From the NCBI RefSeq assembly GCF_965221945.1, contig NZ_OZ244925.1, positions 3,833,542 to 3,897,541 of the forward strand: a stretch of 64,000 nt of DNA, given 5' to 3'. Each line of letters starts with the position of its first letter. Positions within the stretch are counted from its first letter, which is position 1. Positions 26,645 through 35,393 of this stretch are shown piece after piece. The position numbers and the translations under genes were made by a program. The notes under the pieces were generated by a model, which was not told the origin of the DNA, ran no database searches, and was given only the letters and a program-made list of their open reading frames with translations. Source of the DNA: Poriferisodalis sp965221945. Its GTDB lineage: Bacteria > Actinomycetota > Acidimicrobiia > Acidimicrobiales > Poriferisodalaceae.

Positions 26645-27399
26645 TCCTCGGTGCGGCTGAGCTGTGCTCGGAGACGCTCAAACATGTCCAAGCGCCGTTC
26701 GTCCCAAGCTCGTCCACTTCTCAGTGCGAGAAGGAGCGATCCCGCGCGAGATCGAACTGGTTCGCTACCTGACAACTGGTCGAAGAGCCGAAGAATCCTC
26801 GGAACTCGCTCATCGACCCCGAGCGCTAGCGCCAGCGCGATTGCATCGTCGCGCAATCTCTCTATTCGTTCGTCGCCCCACACGATGGACTTGCGAGCGA
26901 GCCAGTGATCGAGTTCGGCCAGCTTCAGTGTCCGGGAAGGACCTTCGCCGTGCTGACGAGAATCCTCAAGGTTGTCGAGCAGTGTTCGCGGCGCGCTCGA
27001 CATCCGCAGTCCCTCGGCCCACACTGTGTCGGCGACTGGCAGATGCGGTGCTTCGTATGTGTGACCGGGCCGAATGCTGACTTCGAGTCCGGGTAACCGG
27101 ATCGACTTCCGATGTGTATCTGCGACCACAAAGAGCCGCCCATGGGTAATTCGGCCGTCTTCGGCAGCTGACCGATCAGCGATGAGGGCACTCGGCAGGA
27201 ATTTCCCAAGGATTTTCCAGCAGTTCTTCGATATGACTTCGTCGGCTTCGCTGATGAGATCTGCCGTGTAGATCCGACGTGCGAGCCGTCGGATGCGCCC
27301 CTCAGCGACGGCCTTGGAGAGGGTGGCAGCTGATGCGGCTTCGTCGAAGAAAACTGTGCGCGCTCCGGTCGGCCAGTGGACGCCCGGACGACGTGCCAT
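26452..27399 (-). CDS. AbiEi-like antitoxin/wHTH domain, N-terminal half of the frameshifted AbiEi-Fic protein
   Basis: From ATG 27399 the frame encodes about 250 residues resembling the N-terminal domains of type IV AbiEi-family antitoxins (LSKAVAEGRIRRLARRIYT, winged-helix-like; then a beta-rich domain). After LSRTEEWGPPP at the G5C5 tract (26633-26642) the text turns compositionally odd and ends at 26452 inside the Fic frame. One extra base in the tract would join it to the Fic frame without interruption. An AbiEi-like DNA-binding part would suit autoregulation; a palindrome lies about 95-110 bases upstream. Confidence 0.7.
   Translation of the reverse strand: MARRPGVHWPTGARTVFFDEAASAATLSKAVAEGRIRRLARRIYTADLISEADEVISKNCWKILGKFLPSALIADRSAAEDGRITHGRLFVVADTHRKSIRLPGLEVSIRPGHTYEAPHLPVADTVWAEGLRMSSAPRTLLDNLEDSRQHGEGPSRTLKLAELDHWLARKSIVWGDERIERLRDDAIALALALGVDERVPRILRLFDQLSGSEPVRSRAGSLLLALRSGRAWDERRLDMFERLRAQLSRTEEWGPPPNCPHRPRRANSPSTRATSPTVREPERSLSTSLKNCRFTRATFPTTSREPNSAWRRPGR
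26504..26593 (-). repeat. 18-bp direct repeat, copies 72 bases apart, in the Fic linker
   Basis: AAAGTAGCTCTCGTAAAA (26504-26521) and GAAGTAGCTCTCGTAGAA (26576-26593) match except at two positions and encode FYESYF twice. The spacing of 24 codons keeps frame, so this looks like an internal duplication just before the inhibitory helix. Confidence 0.7.
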
Positions 27400-27491
27400 A
27401 ACTTGACGCTAACGCCCTGTAACGATCATTACTAATTGATTTTGCTCCGTAGCGACTGACAGGGCTGGCGCATCGGGCGAGAAATCGACTT

Positions 27492-27510
27492 AAACAATAA
27501 GTTATTGGTT
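27492..27510. promoter_or_regulatory. AT-rich palindrome in the divergent AbiEi-Fic / VOC promoter region
   Basis: CAATAA-G-TTATTG (27495-27507) is a perfect dyad, extending imperfectly to 27492-27510. It lies in an AT-rich 270-base gap, about 100 bases upstream of the AbiEi-like start and 160 upstream of the VOC gene. It is a good operator candidate, perhaps for the AbiEi-like domain itself. Confidence 0.45.
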
Positions 27511-27669
27511 GCTAGAAAAGTGCGTCCCATCGTCGTCACGGGTTACCGATGTCCCAGAAGGGGTATCTCGCCTCAACGGCGGCTGCTCGGTACGCTTCGA
27601 GCGGGGCGATTGGTGCGATCGGCGGATCAGCTCCCACCCAACGTCCGAGTTGCACCGATGGGAGGCGTC

Positions 27670-28149
27670 ATGGCCACACTTGGCATTCGGCACGCAGTGC
27701 TCTGGGTGAAAGACCCAGAGGCGTCAGCCCGCTTCTACAACCAGGCGCTCGGTCTGGACGTGGTGAACCGCTATGGCACCGGCATCTACATGGCGTCACC
27801 CCAATCGAACACCGACCACGACCTTGGACTCTTCGGCGCGGTCGGCGAGGGCGCTCCCGCTCGACATGTGGGCCTGTACCACCTGGCTTGGGAAGTCGCC
27901 ACGCTCGCCGAGCTGGCCGAGGCCAAGACCCGGCTGGCCGAGATGGATGCTCTCGTGGGCGAGAACAACCACGGCACCAGCCGCAGCCTGTACTGCCACG
28001 ACCCTGACGGCATCGAATTCGAATTGATGTGGGAGGTGCCGCTGGAGCTCTACGAGAAAGACGCTCCGCGCAACATCCCGCTTGATCTCGAAGCAGACAT
28101 CGCCCGCTGGGGCGCCGACCGACTCAGCCGAGGGGCCACCGCCGCGTAG
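27670..28149 (+). CDS. VOC-superfamily (glyoxalase/extradiol dioxygenase-like) protein
   Basis: A 159-residue metal-dependent VOC protein, with the opening IRHAVLWVKDPEASARFYNQALGLDVV and the metal/ligand segment RSLYCHDPDGIEFELMWEV. It would catalyse a glyoxalase-type isomerisation or ring-cleaving dioxygenation; the fold does not decide. GGAGG at 27661-27665 fixes the start at ATG 27670, with 12 bases upstream another ATG as alternative. It converges with the amidohydrolase gene. Confidence 0.88.
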   Translation: MATLGIRHAVLWVKDPEASARFYNQALGLDVVNRYGTGIYMASPQSNTDHDLGLFGAVGEGAPARHVGLYHLAWEVATLAELAEAKTRLAEMDALVGENNHGTSRSLYCHDPDGIEFELMWEVPLELYEKDAPRNIPLDLEADIARWGADRLSRGATAA

Positions 28150-28185
28150 CGACCGCCCCCGCCGGCAACCGCCCCAACTGCTCTG

Positions 28186-29361
28186 CTACACGTCGATCTT
28201 GTAGAGCTCGGCAGCGTTGTCCTGCAGGATCCGCTTCTGGACGGCGGGATCGAGGCTGCCGATCGCGTCACGCACCCGCTCGACGCTGCGCGGGTAGAGG
28301 CAGGTGGGGTGCGGGATGTCGGTCTCGAACATGATCTGGGTGGCCCCGATGTGGTCGATGGCCGGCGCCAAGGTTTGGGACTCGAACCAGAAGCAGCCAA
28401 AGAACTGCCGCCGGAAGTACTCCGAGGGCTTCATCGACAGGTGGGCCATGTGCTCGGGTGCGGTCTCGCCGCACTGGTAGTCGAGCGCGTCGAGCAGGAA
28501 CGGGATCCAGCCGATGCCGCTCTCCACTGACACGAAGTTGAGGTTCGGGTAGCGCTCGGGGACGTCGCTGACCAGCAGGTTCACCATCCAGCGCAGCTGG
28601 CTCAGGAAGATCGCCGCTCCTCCCAAGGAGATCTTCACGTCGCCCGACCAGGTGTCATACGGCACCGAGCCGGACCAATTGATGTCGCCTTCGGAGGCGC
28701 CGATGTGGAAGTTGACCGGCATTTCGAGCGCTTCGCAGATCTCCCAGAACGGTCGCCAGTCGGGCTGGGCGAAGTTCGGCATGCCCGAGTCGTGGGGGTT
28801 GGAGCACATCACGATGCCCTTGGCGCCGTTGCGATGCATGCGATCGACTTCTCCGACGCTGGCGTCGATGTCCCACCACGGCACCAGGGCCATGGGCAGG
28901 ATGCGCCCGCCCGAGCGAGCCTGTAGGTCGCTCATCCAGTCGTTGTAGATCTCGACGCAGGCGATGCGCAGCGCCCGGTCGGAGACCTTGAGGAAGTTCT
29001 GGTTCCCGAACCCGCCGACGTTGGGGTACACGATGCCGTGGCTCACGCCCATGGCATCCATGAGCTCCAGGCGGGCGTCGCAGTCGTAAGACGCCGCGTG
29101 GACCATCTCGATGTCGTGTTTGAGGAACTTCAGCCCGAGCATCTTTTCGCCATCGGGCAGGATCGCCGACACCGCCGAGTCGCCCGCGATCGGGATGTCG
29201 CCGTCGACCACCCATTTGCGCTTGCCATTGTGCTCGCGGATCTGCGGCACAAGGTCGCGGTACTTGGCCGGCGCCAAGCTGGTCCACAGGTCATGCGGCT
29301 CGGTCCAGTGCGTGTCCGAGTCGACGATCTTGATGCCAGGAAAGAACTCAGTGATCGGCAT
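28186..29361 (-). CDS. Amidohydrolase_2-family metal-dependent hydrolase/decarboxylase
   Basis: A 391-residue TIM-barrel protein of the ACMSD-like amidohydrolase branch. Visible landmarks are IVDSDTHWTEP near the N-terminus (Asp-x-His metal region), VNFHIGASEGD, VSVESGIGWIPFLLDALDYQ and FETDIPHPTCLYP near the C-terminus, which carries the catalytic Asp. Members decarboxylate or hydrolyse cyclic catabolites. The ATG at 29361 starts MPITEFFPGIKIVD. It lies 100 bases from the sterol methyltransferase-like gene on the same strand. Confidence 0.9.
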   Translation of the reverse strand: MPITEFFPGIKIVDSDTHWTEPHDLWTSLAPAKYRDLVPQIREHNGKRKWVVDGDIPIAGDSAVSAILPDGEKMLGLKFLKHDIEMVHAASYDCDARLELMDAMGVSHGIVYPNVGGFGNQNFLKVSDRALRIACVEIYNDWMSDLQARSGGRILPMALVPWWDIDASVGEVDRMHRNGAKGIVMCSNPHDSGMPNFAQPDWRPFWEICEALEMPVNFHIGASEGDINWSGSVPYDTWSGDVKISLGGAAIFLSQLRWMVNLLVSDVPERYPNLNFVSVESGIGWIPFLLDALDYQCGETAPEHMAHLSMKPSEYFRRQFFGCFWFESQTLAPAIDHIGATQIMFETDIPHPTCLYPRSVERVRDAIGSLDPAVQKRILQDNAAELYKIDV

Positions 29362-29461
29362 GTTGTGCGCCCCTCTGGGTGCTCGGTGGCAACCGAGTCG
29401 AAATTAGCAGGCACCCGCGCAGACCATCCGGGGTCGGCCGCCCGGGCGACATGGCGCCGAG

Positions 29462-30487
29462 CTACGTCGGCTTGCGTCCGAGCACGAAGTGCATCGGAGT
29501 GAAGATTCCCAGCCGGCCGGCTTCGGCGAGTGCTGCCGCGCCGACGTTCAGGATCCTCGATACACCGGGTGTGCCCCGTGGCACGACACGAAGCGCCTCG
29601 AGCACGCGCAAGGACTGATGTGTCACCGACCGTCCGACACGCGAACTTCGAAGGCTCGTCAGAGATAGACCGGAGCCGACGAGGGGTTCGTACCAGGGGA
29701 TTGCAGGCCCGGTCTGATCCGCTAGGTCGCGGGACTCCATCAGCTCGAATCCGACCGTCTGCATGGCGTCGTCCGCATCATGCGTACGGATCAGGTGTTG
29801 TATTGCGGTTCCCAGTTCGATGTCGTTCTTGAGCCGCACGTGGTGCGAGTCACCCGGGTCAAATCGATCAGTCATGCACCACTCGTACGACGCGAAGCAG
29901 CCGCCTGGCTTGAGCAGGCGGAACGCCTCACCGAACACTTCGCCACGATCGGGCGCGTGGCAGGTCGCTTCAATCGCGTAGATCGCGTCGAACGAGCCTT
30001 CCGGTTCGTCAATGCTGGTGAAGTCGGACTCGAGATACTCCGCCAGGTGACTCAGTCCGGCTTCGTCGGTCAGTTTGCGGGCCCGTTCGAGTTGGTAGGT
30101 GCTGATGTTGACGCCCACGATGTGCGATCCCGAGAATCGGGCGATTTCGCGCAAGGGACCGCCGACGCCGCACCCCAGGTCTGCGGCGCGCATGCCAGGC
30201 TGCATGCCGAGCATGTGCGCAATGAAGTGTTGATGACGCGCTATTGAGGCGCGAAAACTCTCGCCTCGGACACGCGGCGCGAAGTGGAACGAGTCTCCCC
30301 AGCCGAACTCATAGAAGTCGGTGACGAGCTTGAAGTAGTTCTCGACAAAATCCCGGTAGTCGGCCGCTCGTCGATCCTGACCGTTGCGGCTCCCGAAGTC
30401 ATAGCTGTGCTCGTGCGAGTTCACGCTCGACGACACAGCTGTGCGGTCGATCGAACCCTTGAGAAGGCCAGTGAGCTTGGGTGACAT
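29462..30487 (-). CDS. Sterol C-24 methyltransferase (Erg6/SMT-like)
   Basis: A 341-residue SAM-dependent methyltransferase strikingly like eukaryotic Erg6. It has the sterol-binding motif YEFGWGDSFHF (59-69), GESFRASIARHQHF, SAM motif DLGCGVGGPLREIARF (103-118), YAIEATCHAP (170-179), YEWCMTDRF (201-209), IELG and IPWYEPL, in the order and spacing of SMTs. Generic bacterial methyltransferases lack the FGWG and IEATCHAP signatures. It would add a methyl group to the C-24 side chain of a sterol. No squalene epoxidase or cyclase gene is in the window, so the sterol may be imported. Its GC content looks a little lower than its neighbours. Confidence 0.88.
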   Translation of the reverse strand: MSPKLTGLLKGSIDRTAVSSSVNSHEHSYDFGSRNGQDRRAADYRDFVENYFKLVTDFYEFGWGDSFHFAPRVRGESFRASIARHQHFIAHMLGMQPGMRAADLGCGVGGPLREIARFSGSHIVGVNISTYQLERARKLTDEAGLSHLAEYLESDFTSIDEPEGSFDAIYAIEATCHAPDRGEVFGEAFRLLKPGGCFASYEWCMTDRFDPGDSHHVRLKNDIELGTAIQHLIRTHDADDAMQTVGFELMESRDLADQTGPAIPWYEPLVGSGLSLTSLRSSRVGRSVTHQSLRVLEALRVVPRGTPGVSRILNVGAAALAEAGRLGIFTPMHFVLGRKPT

Positions 30488-30505
30488 GACGAGGGACCCG
30501 CTTCA

Positions 30506-30523
30506 GTTCGAGCATGATCGAAC
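30506..30523. promoter_or_regulatory. Dyad GTTCGA-N6-TCGAAC upstream of the sterol methyltransferase gene
   Basis: A perfect 6-6-6 inverted repeat located 19 bases upstream of the SMT start codon, in the divergent gap shared with the EthD gene. A TATAAT lies beside it at 30530-30535 on the plus strand. It is a plausible operator for either gene; the regulator is not known. Confidence 0.45.
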
Positions 30524-30676
30524 GTGCAATATAATCGGTATTTCATGCAGTTGATGAATCTAGCCGCGCTCTGCATATCGATCGGAGACGCACGCGCCAG
30601 CTCGCCATCATCGGCTGCGAGCACGACAACTAACCTCGCCGCCAGATGAGCTTCCCGACGCCCGAGGAGGCGAACG

Positions 30677-31450
30677 ATGCTGCGACTCACGTTCTTGCTG
30701 CGGCGCAAGGAAGGCATGAGCCGAGCCGAGATGCAGGACTACTGGCTCAACGTGCACGGTCCCCTGGTAGCGAGCCATGCGGCAACGGCGAACATGCTGC
30801 GCTACGTGCAGGTTCACACCACCGACGACGATCACAGTCGCCTGCCGGGCTGGCGAGGCGATATGGAAGAGCCCTACGACGGCGTGGCCGAGGTGTGGTG
30901 GGAATCACGCGAATCGATGCTCGCTGCCATGCGCACCGACGCAGGCCGCGAATTCGACCGGCTGCTGGTCGAAGACGAGCTCAACTTCGCGGACATCAAG
31001 CGCTCGTCGGCGTACTACTGCTACGAGTACCCGCAGGTGAACCCGACGCCGGAAAACATCGTCGCGACCGACCGCTCCAGCCTCGTCAAGCTGTACTTCA
31101 GTCTTCGCCACCTGCCGTCGCTGAGCATCGACGAGGCGCAGTGGTACTGGCGCACCCACCACGGGCCGGTGATCCGCCGTCAGGCCCAGTCGTCAGGCAT
31201 CCTGCGCTACCAGCAAGTCCACGCCGACGAGCACTCCTTCACTGCGGCCATCAACCGCTCACGAGGCTCAACCATCGAGCCCTACACCGGCCACGCCGAG
31301 GTCTGGATGGACCGCAGCGCTATGGGCAACGCCATCCCCGAGAACCGGGCGGCATCCCGCCGGGCCTACGAAGACGAGGCCAAGTTCATCGATTTCGGTC
31401 GCTCGGTGATGTTCCTGGCCAAAGAGCACGTGATGGTCGACCACCGCTGA
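30677..31450 (+). CDS. Tandem EthD-domain protein
   Basis: A 257-residue protein with two ferredoxin-like EthD/dimeric alpha-beta-barrel repeats: the first has MSRAEMQDYWLNVHGPLV and LRYVQVH (residues about 1-110), the second has IDEAQWYWRTHHGPVI and LRYQQVH (about 125-250). EthD proteins accompany ether, polyketide and aromatic degradation enzymes; their chemistry is often undefined. The ATG at 30677 follows GAGGAGGCG. It is divergent from the SMT-like gene. Confidence 0.9.
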   Translation: MLRLTFLLRRKEGMSRAEMQDYWLNVHGPLVASHAATANMLRYVQVHTTDDDHSRLPGWRGDMEEPYDGVAEVWWESRESMLAAMRTDAGREFDRLLVEDELNFADIKRSSAYYCYEYPQVNPTPENIVATDRSSLVKLYFSLRHLPSLSIDEAQWYWRTHHGPVIRRQAQSSGILRYQQVHADEHSFTAAINRSRGSTIEPYTGHAEVWMDRSAMGNAIPENRAASRRAYEDEAKFIDFGRSVMFLAKEHVMVDHR

Positions 31451-31483
31451 GCGAGGCCCGCGCCGATGGTGCTCGCGAGAGCG

Positions 31484-33118
31484 TCAGGTGTGTTCTTGCC
31501 GACGGACTACCAGGAACCACGTCAGGGCGAAGGACAACACCACCAGGATCACGCCCATCAGACCAGCTTCGGCGATGAAGGCGTCCTCGAACGAGCCGAA
31601 GATCCGGGTGGTCAGCGTCGAGAAGCCCAGCGGTGAGACCAGCAGGCTGATCGGCAGTTCCTTCATCACTGACAACAGCACCAGGCCAGCACCCGCCCCC
31701 AATGCGGGACCCATGACCGGCAGGTCGACGGAGAAGAAGCGGCGCACCGGTCCGGCGCCGAGCAGCCGGGCCGAGTCGTGCAGGCGATCGGGCACGCTGC
31801 GCACTGCGACCACGCTCATACCCATCGCCAGCGACCCGAAGCGAACGACGTAAGCGAAGATCAGCAGCACCGTCGAGTCGCCGAGCAGTTCCAGCACCAG
31901 GTCGGTCCGCAGTGTCCAGAAGCGCATCGACAAGGCGATGAGCAGGCCGGGCAGCGCGAACGTGCTGATGACGATTGCGTGAGCGAGCGATCCGGTTCGT
32001 GAGCGGTGACGCCCTACCAGCATCGCGATCGGCAAGACCGCGGCAACTGACACCACTGCGGCCACGACACTCACCCAGACCGTGTTGAAGGTGGCGTCAG
32101 CGATGCTCGCGTAGTCGACAGCGAGCGCCCGGTCGCCGGTGATCGAGCGCAGCACGCCCCGCTGGGCCCAGTCCACCAAGGCGATGAAGGGTGCGCCCAC
32201 GCTGGCGAAGACGGTGATTGCCACCGTTGCCAGGGCGACGGGCCGCCAGCGCCCCAAGTGATAGTCGAGGGGCCGTTGCGAGCCCGAGCGTGTCCCGTCG
32301 GGCAGGCGGCGGGAGAACCAACGCTCAGCCAGCACCACCGCCGCGGCGAGCACGAGCAGCATGAGGCTGAGCGCCAGCGCCACCGGCGGATTTGCCAGAT
32401 AGTTGGTGGCGATGGCGCGGGTCAGCGTGTCGTAGCGCATCAGCTGCACCGCACCGAAGTCACTCAGCGTGTACAGGAACACCAGCAGCGTCCCCGCGCC
32501 GATTGCCGTGCCGGCGTGGGGAAGGCAGATGCGTCGGAACACGGCGAATGCGCTGTCCCCGAGCAGTCTGGCGCTCTCCTCGAGGCTGCCGGGAAGCTGC
32601 CGCAGCCGGGCCGCGACCGGCAGGTACACGTAGGGGTAGGTCATCAGCAGCAACACCAGCCACGCACCGAAGAACCCTCGCAACTCGGGCACCGAAGCGA
32701 TGCCAATGCGTGCGAGCACGTCGTTCGCGAGACCGCCGGGACTTAGCGTGCGGATGAACGCGGCCGCACCCACGAAGGTCGGGTAGACGAGCGGCAGCGG
32801 CAGCAGCACGCGCCACAACCGGCGCAGTGGGAGATCGGTGCGCATGGCAAGCCACGCCAGGCCCGTGCCGAGCACTAGCGCGCTCGCAGACACGGAGATG
32901 GCGAGTCGGAGCGTGCGCCACATCGGGCCCAGGGTGCGTGCACTCCACAGCAGACCCTCGGGACCCGTGCCGTCACGCAGCGCCCGGAACACCAGGTACA
33001 CGCCGGGGAAGGCGAACAAGAACGCCAGCACCACGCCGGCGACGCGCAGAGCCGGCGGTGCGCTGCTGCGCCCCCGCCGGGCTGCTGGAGTCATATCGCC
33101 GCTCGGGCCGGTCGTCAC
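31484..33118 (-). CDS. Ferric-iron-type ABC transporter permease (FbpB-like)
   Basis: A 544-residue permease with two repeated halves and about twelve hydrophobic segments, as in FbpB/SfuB and thiamine-type importers. EAA-loop-like motifs appear in each half (LEESARLLGDSAFAVFRRI and LHDSARLLGAGPVRRFFSV). The GTG at 33118 overlaps the binding-protein stop by 4 bases. No ATPase gene follows, so the importer must borrow an ATPase; the MsmK/UgpC-type one at 40022 is not an obvious partner. Confidence 0.92.
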   Translation of the reverse strand: MTTGPSGDMTPAARRGRSSAPPALRVAGVVLAFLFAFPGVYLVFRALRDGTGPEGLLWSARTLGPMWRTLRLAISVSASALVLGTGLAWLAMRTDLPLRRLWRVLLPLPLVYPTFVGAAAFIRTLSPGGLANDVLARIGIASVPELRGFFGAWLVLLLMTYPYVYLPVAARLRQLPGSLEESARLLGDSAFAVFRRICLPHAGTAIGAGTLLVFLYTLSDFGAVQLMRYDTLTRAIATNYLANPPVALALSLMLLVLAAAVVLAERWFSRRLPDGTRSGSQRPLDYHLGRWRPVALATVAITVFASVGAPFIALVDWAQRGVLRSITGDRALAVDYASIADATFNTVWVSVVAAVVSVAAVLPIAMLVGRHRSRTGSLAHAIVISTFALPGLLIALSMRFWTLRTDLVLELLGDSTVLLIFAYVVRFGSLAMGMSVVAVRSVPDRLHDSARLLGAGPVRRFFSVDLPVMGPALGAGAGLVLLSVMKELPISLLVSPLGFSTLTTRIFGSFEDAFIAEAGLMGVILVVLSFALTWFLVVRRQEHT

Positions 33119-34233
33119 TCGTTCAGGATGCCGCTCGCCTCGATGATCTCCGTCGAGCGGGCGAAACCCTCGCCGAGCGAGTCGAAGTTGATGCTTCCGA
33201 TCTCGAGACCACCCAACGCCGGCAGGACGTCGGCGGGAGCGACCCCCGCCGCAAGCGGGTACTCGAGCGTCTCGCTGCTGAAGTAGCGCTGCGAGGGCCC
33301 GCTCAACAGGTAGGCGATGAACTCGTGTGCGGCTTCGACGTTGTCGCTGGCGGCGGTCACGGTGGCAGCGGTGATGATCAGCAGCGAGCCGATGTCGTCG
33401 TCGGTGAAGTCCCAGTTCGCAGCTCTGTGGTCCTCACCAGACGCTTCGGCCACTTGGTACTGGTAGTAGTGGTTCACGAGGCCCATGTCGATTTCGCCGC
33501 GGCCGGCAGCCTCCACGATGGATCGGTTGTTCGGGTAGTACCGGGCGTCATTGGCGACCATGTCGTCGAGCCACTGCATGGCCACCTCAGTGCCGTGCTG
33601 GTCGCGGAACACGGTGAACCAGTCCACGAACGAGCCGTTGGTGGCGGGGATCGCCACCCGGCCGCGATAGCGCTCGTCGGTGAGGTCGAAGACAGAATCG
33701 GGCAGTTCGTCGTCGGGCACCTCGTCGACGTTGTAGACGAGCACTCGCTTGCGGCCGGTGAATCCCACCCATGTTCTCTCGTCTGAACTGTTCTCATCGC
33801 TGACGAGGCTGAGGATGTCATGTTCGATGGCGGTGAGCAGACACTTGCCTTCGAGAAATCCGACCGGACCAGGTGAGCGCGACAGGAACACGTCGGCGGC
33901 GGTGCGGTCGCCTTCCTCGCCGAGCAGCAGTGCCAAGTCGGTCGAAGCGCCCCAGCGAACGGCCACCTCGATGCCGCTCTCGCACTCGAAGGCGTCAAGC
34001 ACTGGCCCGATGAGGTTCTCGGTGCGGCCCGAATACACGGTGAGCTGCCGGCCGTCTGCGTCTTGGCATTCACCGTCGTATATCGCAGCAGCCGGACCCT
34101 CGAGCGTGCGCGCCGACCCACAGGCAGTCGCAATGGTCGCGATCGCAACGGCCATCGCGGCCCAGCGAAGATGCCACCGAGCTGAGCGGCACGGTGACGA
34201 CGGGCCGGATACAGGACGAGACGTCGTGGACAT
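33115..34233 (-). CDS. Ferric-iron-type ABC transporter substrate-binding lipoprotein (FbpA-like)
   Basis: A 372-residue lipoprotein with lipobox IATAC (Cys38) followed by an SBP_bac_6-type domain (LTVYSGRTENLIGPVLDAFE). The motif LVNHYYQYQ near the hinge carries the paired tyrosines that coordinate Fe(III) in FbpA proteins. The ATG at 34233 lacks a Shine-Dalgarno but lies eight bases after a TATAGT -10 element, consistent with a leaderless message. It is coupled to the permease gene by a 4-base overlap. It could bind another oxyanion-metal complex, but iron is most likely. Confidence 0.91.
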   Translation of the reverse strand: MSTTSRPVSGPSSPCRSARWHLRWAAMAVAIATIATACGSARTLEGPAAAIYDGECQDADGRQLTVYSGRTENLIGPVLDAFECESGIEVAVRWGASTDLALLLGEEGDRTAADVFLSRSPGPVGFLEGKCLLTAIEHDILSLVSDENSSDERTWVGFTGRKRVLVYNVDEVPDDELPDSVFDLTDERYRGRVAIPATNGSFVDWFTVFRDQHGTEVAMQWLDDMVANDARYYPNNRSIVEAAGRGEIDMGLVNHYYQYQVAEASGEDHRAANWDFTDDDIGSLLIITAATVTAASDNVEAAHEFIAYLLSGPSQRYFSSETLEYPLAAGVAPADVLPALGGLEIGSINFDSLGEGFARSTEIIEASGILNE

Positions 34234-34281
34234 GGCGTCGCACTATAGCCACTGTTTCCGTCCGATGTAAAGGACACCTAA
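34234..34281 (-). promoter_or_regulatory. Probable leaderless promoter of the iron-uptake genes with an IdeR-like half site
   Basis: On the minus strand, TTTACA (34271-34266), an 18-base spacer and TATAGT (34247-34242) end eight bases before the ATG at 34233, placing the transcript start at or near the start codon. TTAGGT (34281-34276), the DtxR/IdeR half-site sequence, abuts the -35 box. The second half-site is poor, so iron control is a suggestion. Confidence 0.5.
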
Positions 34282-34334
34282 CGATATGTGTCGAGTCCGC
34301 TAACCGGATGAAACCTGACTCGCGCGCGAATGAC

Positions 34335-35330
34335 TCACGAGAACTGCAGCGGTTCCTCCGCGCTCCAGCCGACTGGCTGCTCGTCGAGGTTCAGTGACAG
34401 CTGGTGCCAAACCAGCTCCACACCAGCCGGGCCGCCATCTTCAGCATCGCCGGTGCCTCCAACGGAGTTCACCATCAACTCGAACATTCCGCCGTCGGTC
34501 TCGTCGATCGGCCGGGCCAGAAGCGCCATGAACGCCTCGGCCATCTCGCACGGTTCCAGCATCCGGGGCTGCCAGCGCCCATAGACCCGCTCGTTGCCGG
34601 CGTACTCATTGGTCATTCCGGTGCGCACGAACGGCAGCAAGAGGGTGAAGCAGCTCACTAAGTCGGCGCTGCGTCCCAGATTCACCTTCAGTACCTTCGG
34701 CAGCTGCAGCACGGCCCAGTTGCTGAGCGCGTAGCCGGGCACTGCTGGACCCGGGTCGACCGCTTGGCGGGAGGACACGTAGACGATCTGGGCCGGCTCA
34801 CCGGCGTACACCGCCTCGCCCGCCCACAAGTGCGTCGAGGCCAAGAAGCCGTCGACCTTGGTGTCGAGCACCAGCCGAGACTGCTCAAGGTTGTCGATGA
34901 AGTGCTGGCGCACGCGGGCTCGCCGCAGCGACGAGGATTCGCCCTCCACCTGCCGCAGCGTGCGACCCAGGTTGTAGCCCGATTCGGTGAGGCCCGAATT
35001 GCAGATGATCAGGTTCGGCGGCAGTCCGCCCATCTGGTCGATGACGTAGCTGCGGATCGCCCAGAGGTCACGCAGGTTCGTGACATCGGCCTGCACGGGA
35101 AAGGCATGCACGCCCTCGTCACGCAGCTGGGCGATGAGGTCGAAGCCGTCTTCGTAGCTGCGATGGAAATGTACGCCGACCGACTCGGCGCCGTTGAGCC
35201 CGGTGCTGAGCGCGAATGCCTGGCCGATGCCGCCGTCCTTGCCGGCACCGGTGATCAGCACACGTTTGCCCGTTACCGCGGTTCGGAACCCATCGAACCG
35301 GAATGAGTCAGTCGGTGCCGTGTAGGCCAT
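34335..35330 (-). CDS. SDR-family protein (fatty-acid-synthase ketoreductase-like), lacking the catalytic Lys
   Basis: A 331-residue Rossmann protein with the longer cofactor motif LITGAGKDGGIGQAF, which resembles ketoreductase domains of large fatty acid synthases more than FabG. The active-site Tyr sits in GYALSNWAVLQ, where the usual YxxxK is YALSN, so Lys is replaced by Asn. VSSRQAVDPG precedes it with the catalytic Ser region intact. The frame is clean. It lies 63 bases downstream of the enoyl-CoA hydratase gene. The substrate is not deducible. Confidence 0.8.
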   Translation of the reverse strand: MAYTAPTDSFRFDGFRTAVTGKRVLITGAGKDGGIGQAFALSTGLNGAESVGVHFHRSYEDGFDLIAQLRDEGVHAFPVQADVTNLRDLWAIRSYVIDQMGGLPPNLIICNSGLTESGYNLGRTLRQVEGESSSLRRARVRQHFIDNLEQSRLVLDTKVDGFLASTHLWAGEAVYAGEPAQIVYVSSRQAVDPGPAVPGYALSNWAVLQLPKVLKVNLGRSADLVSCFTLLLPFVRTGMTNEYAGNERVYGRWQPRMLEPCEMAEAFMALLARPIDETDGGMFELMVNSVGGTGDAEDGGPAGVELVWHQLSLNLDEQPVGWSAEEPLQFS

Positions 35331-35393
35331 GAGAGTGCTCCTGTGAGGTTCCGGGCTGAGGGCTGATCCGAGCGGATCAGTGGTGAGTCTGCC

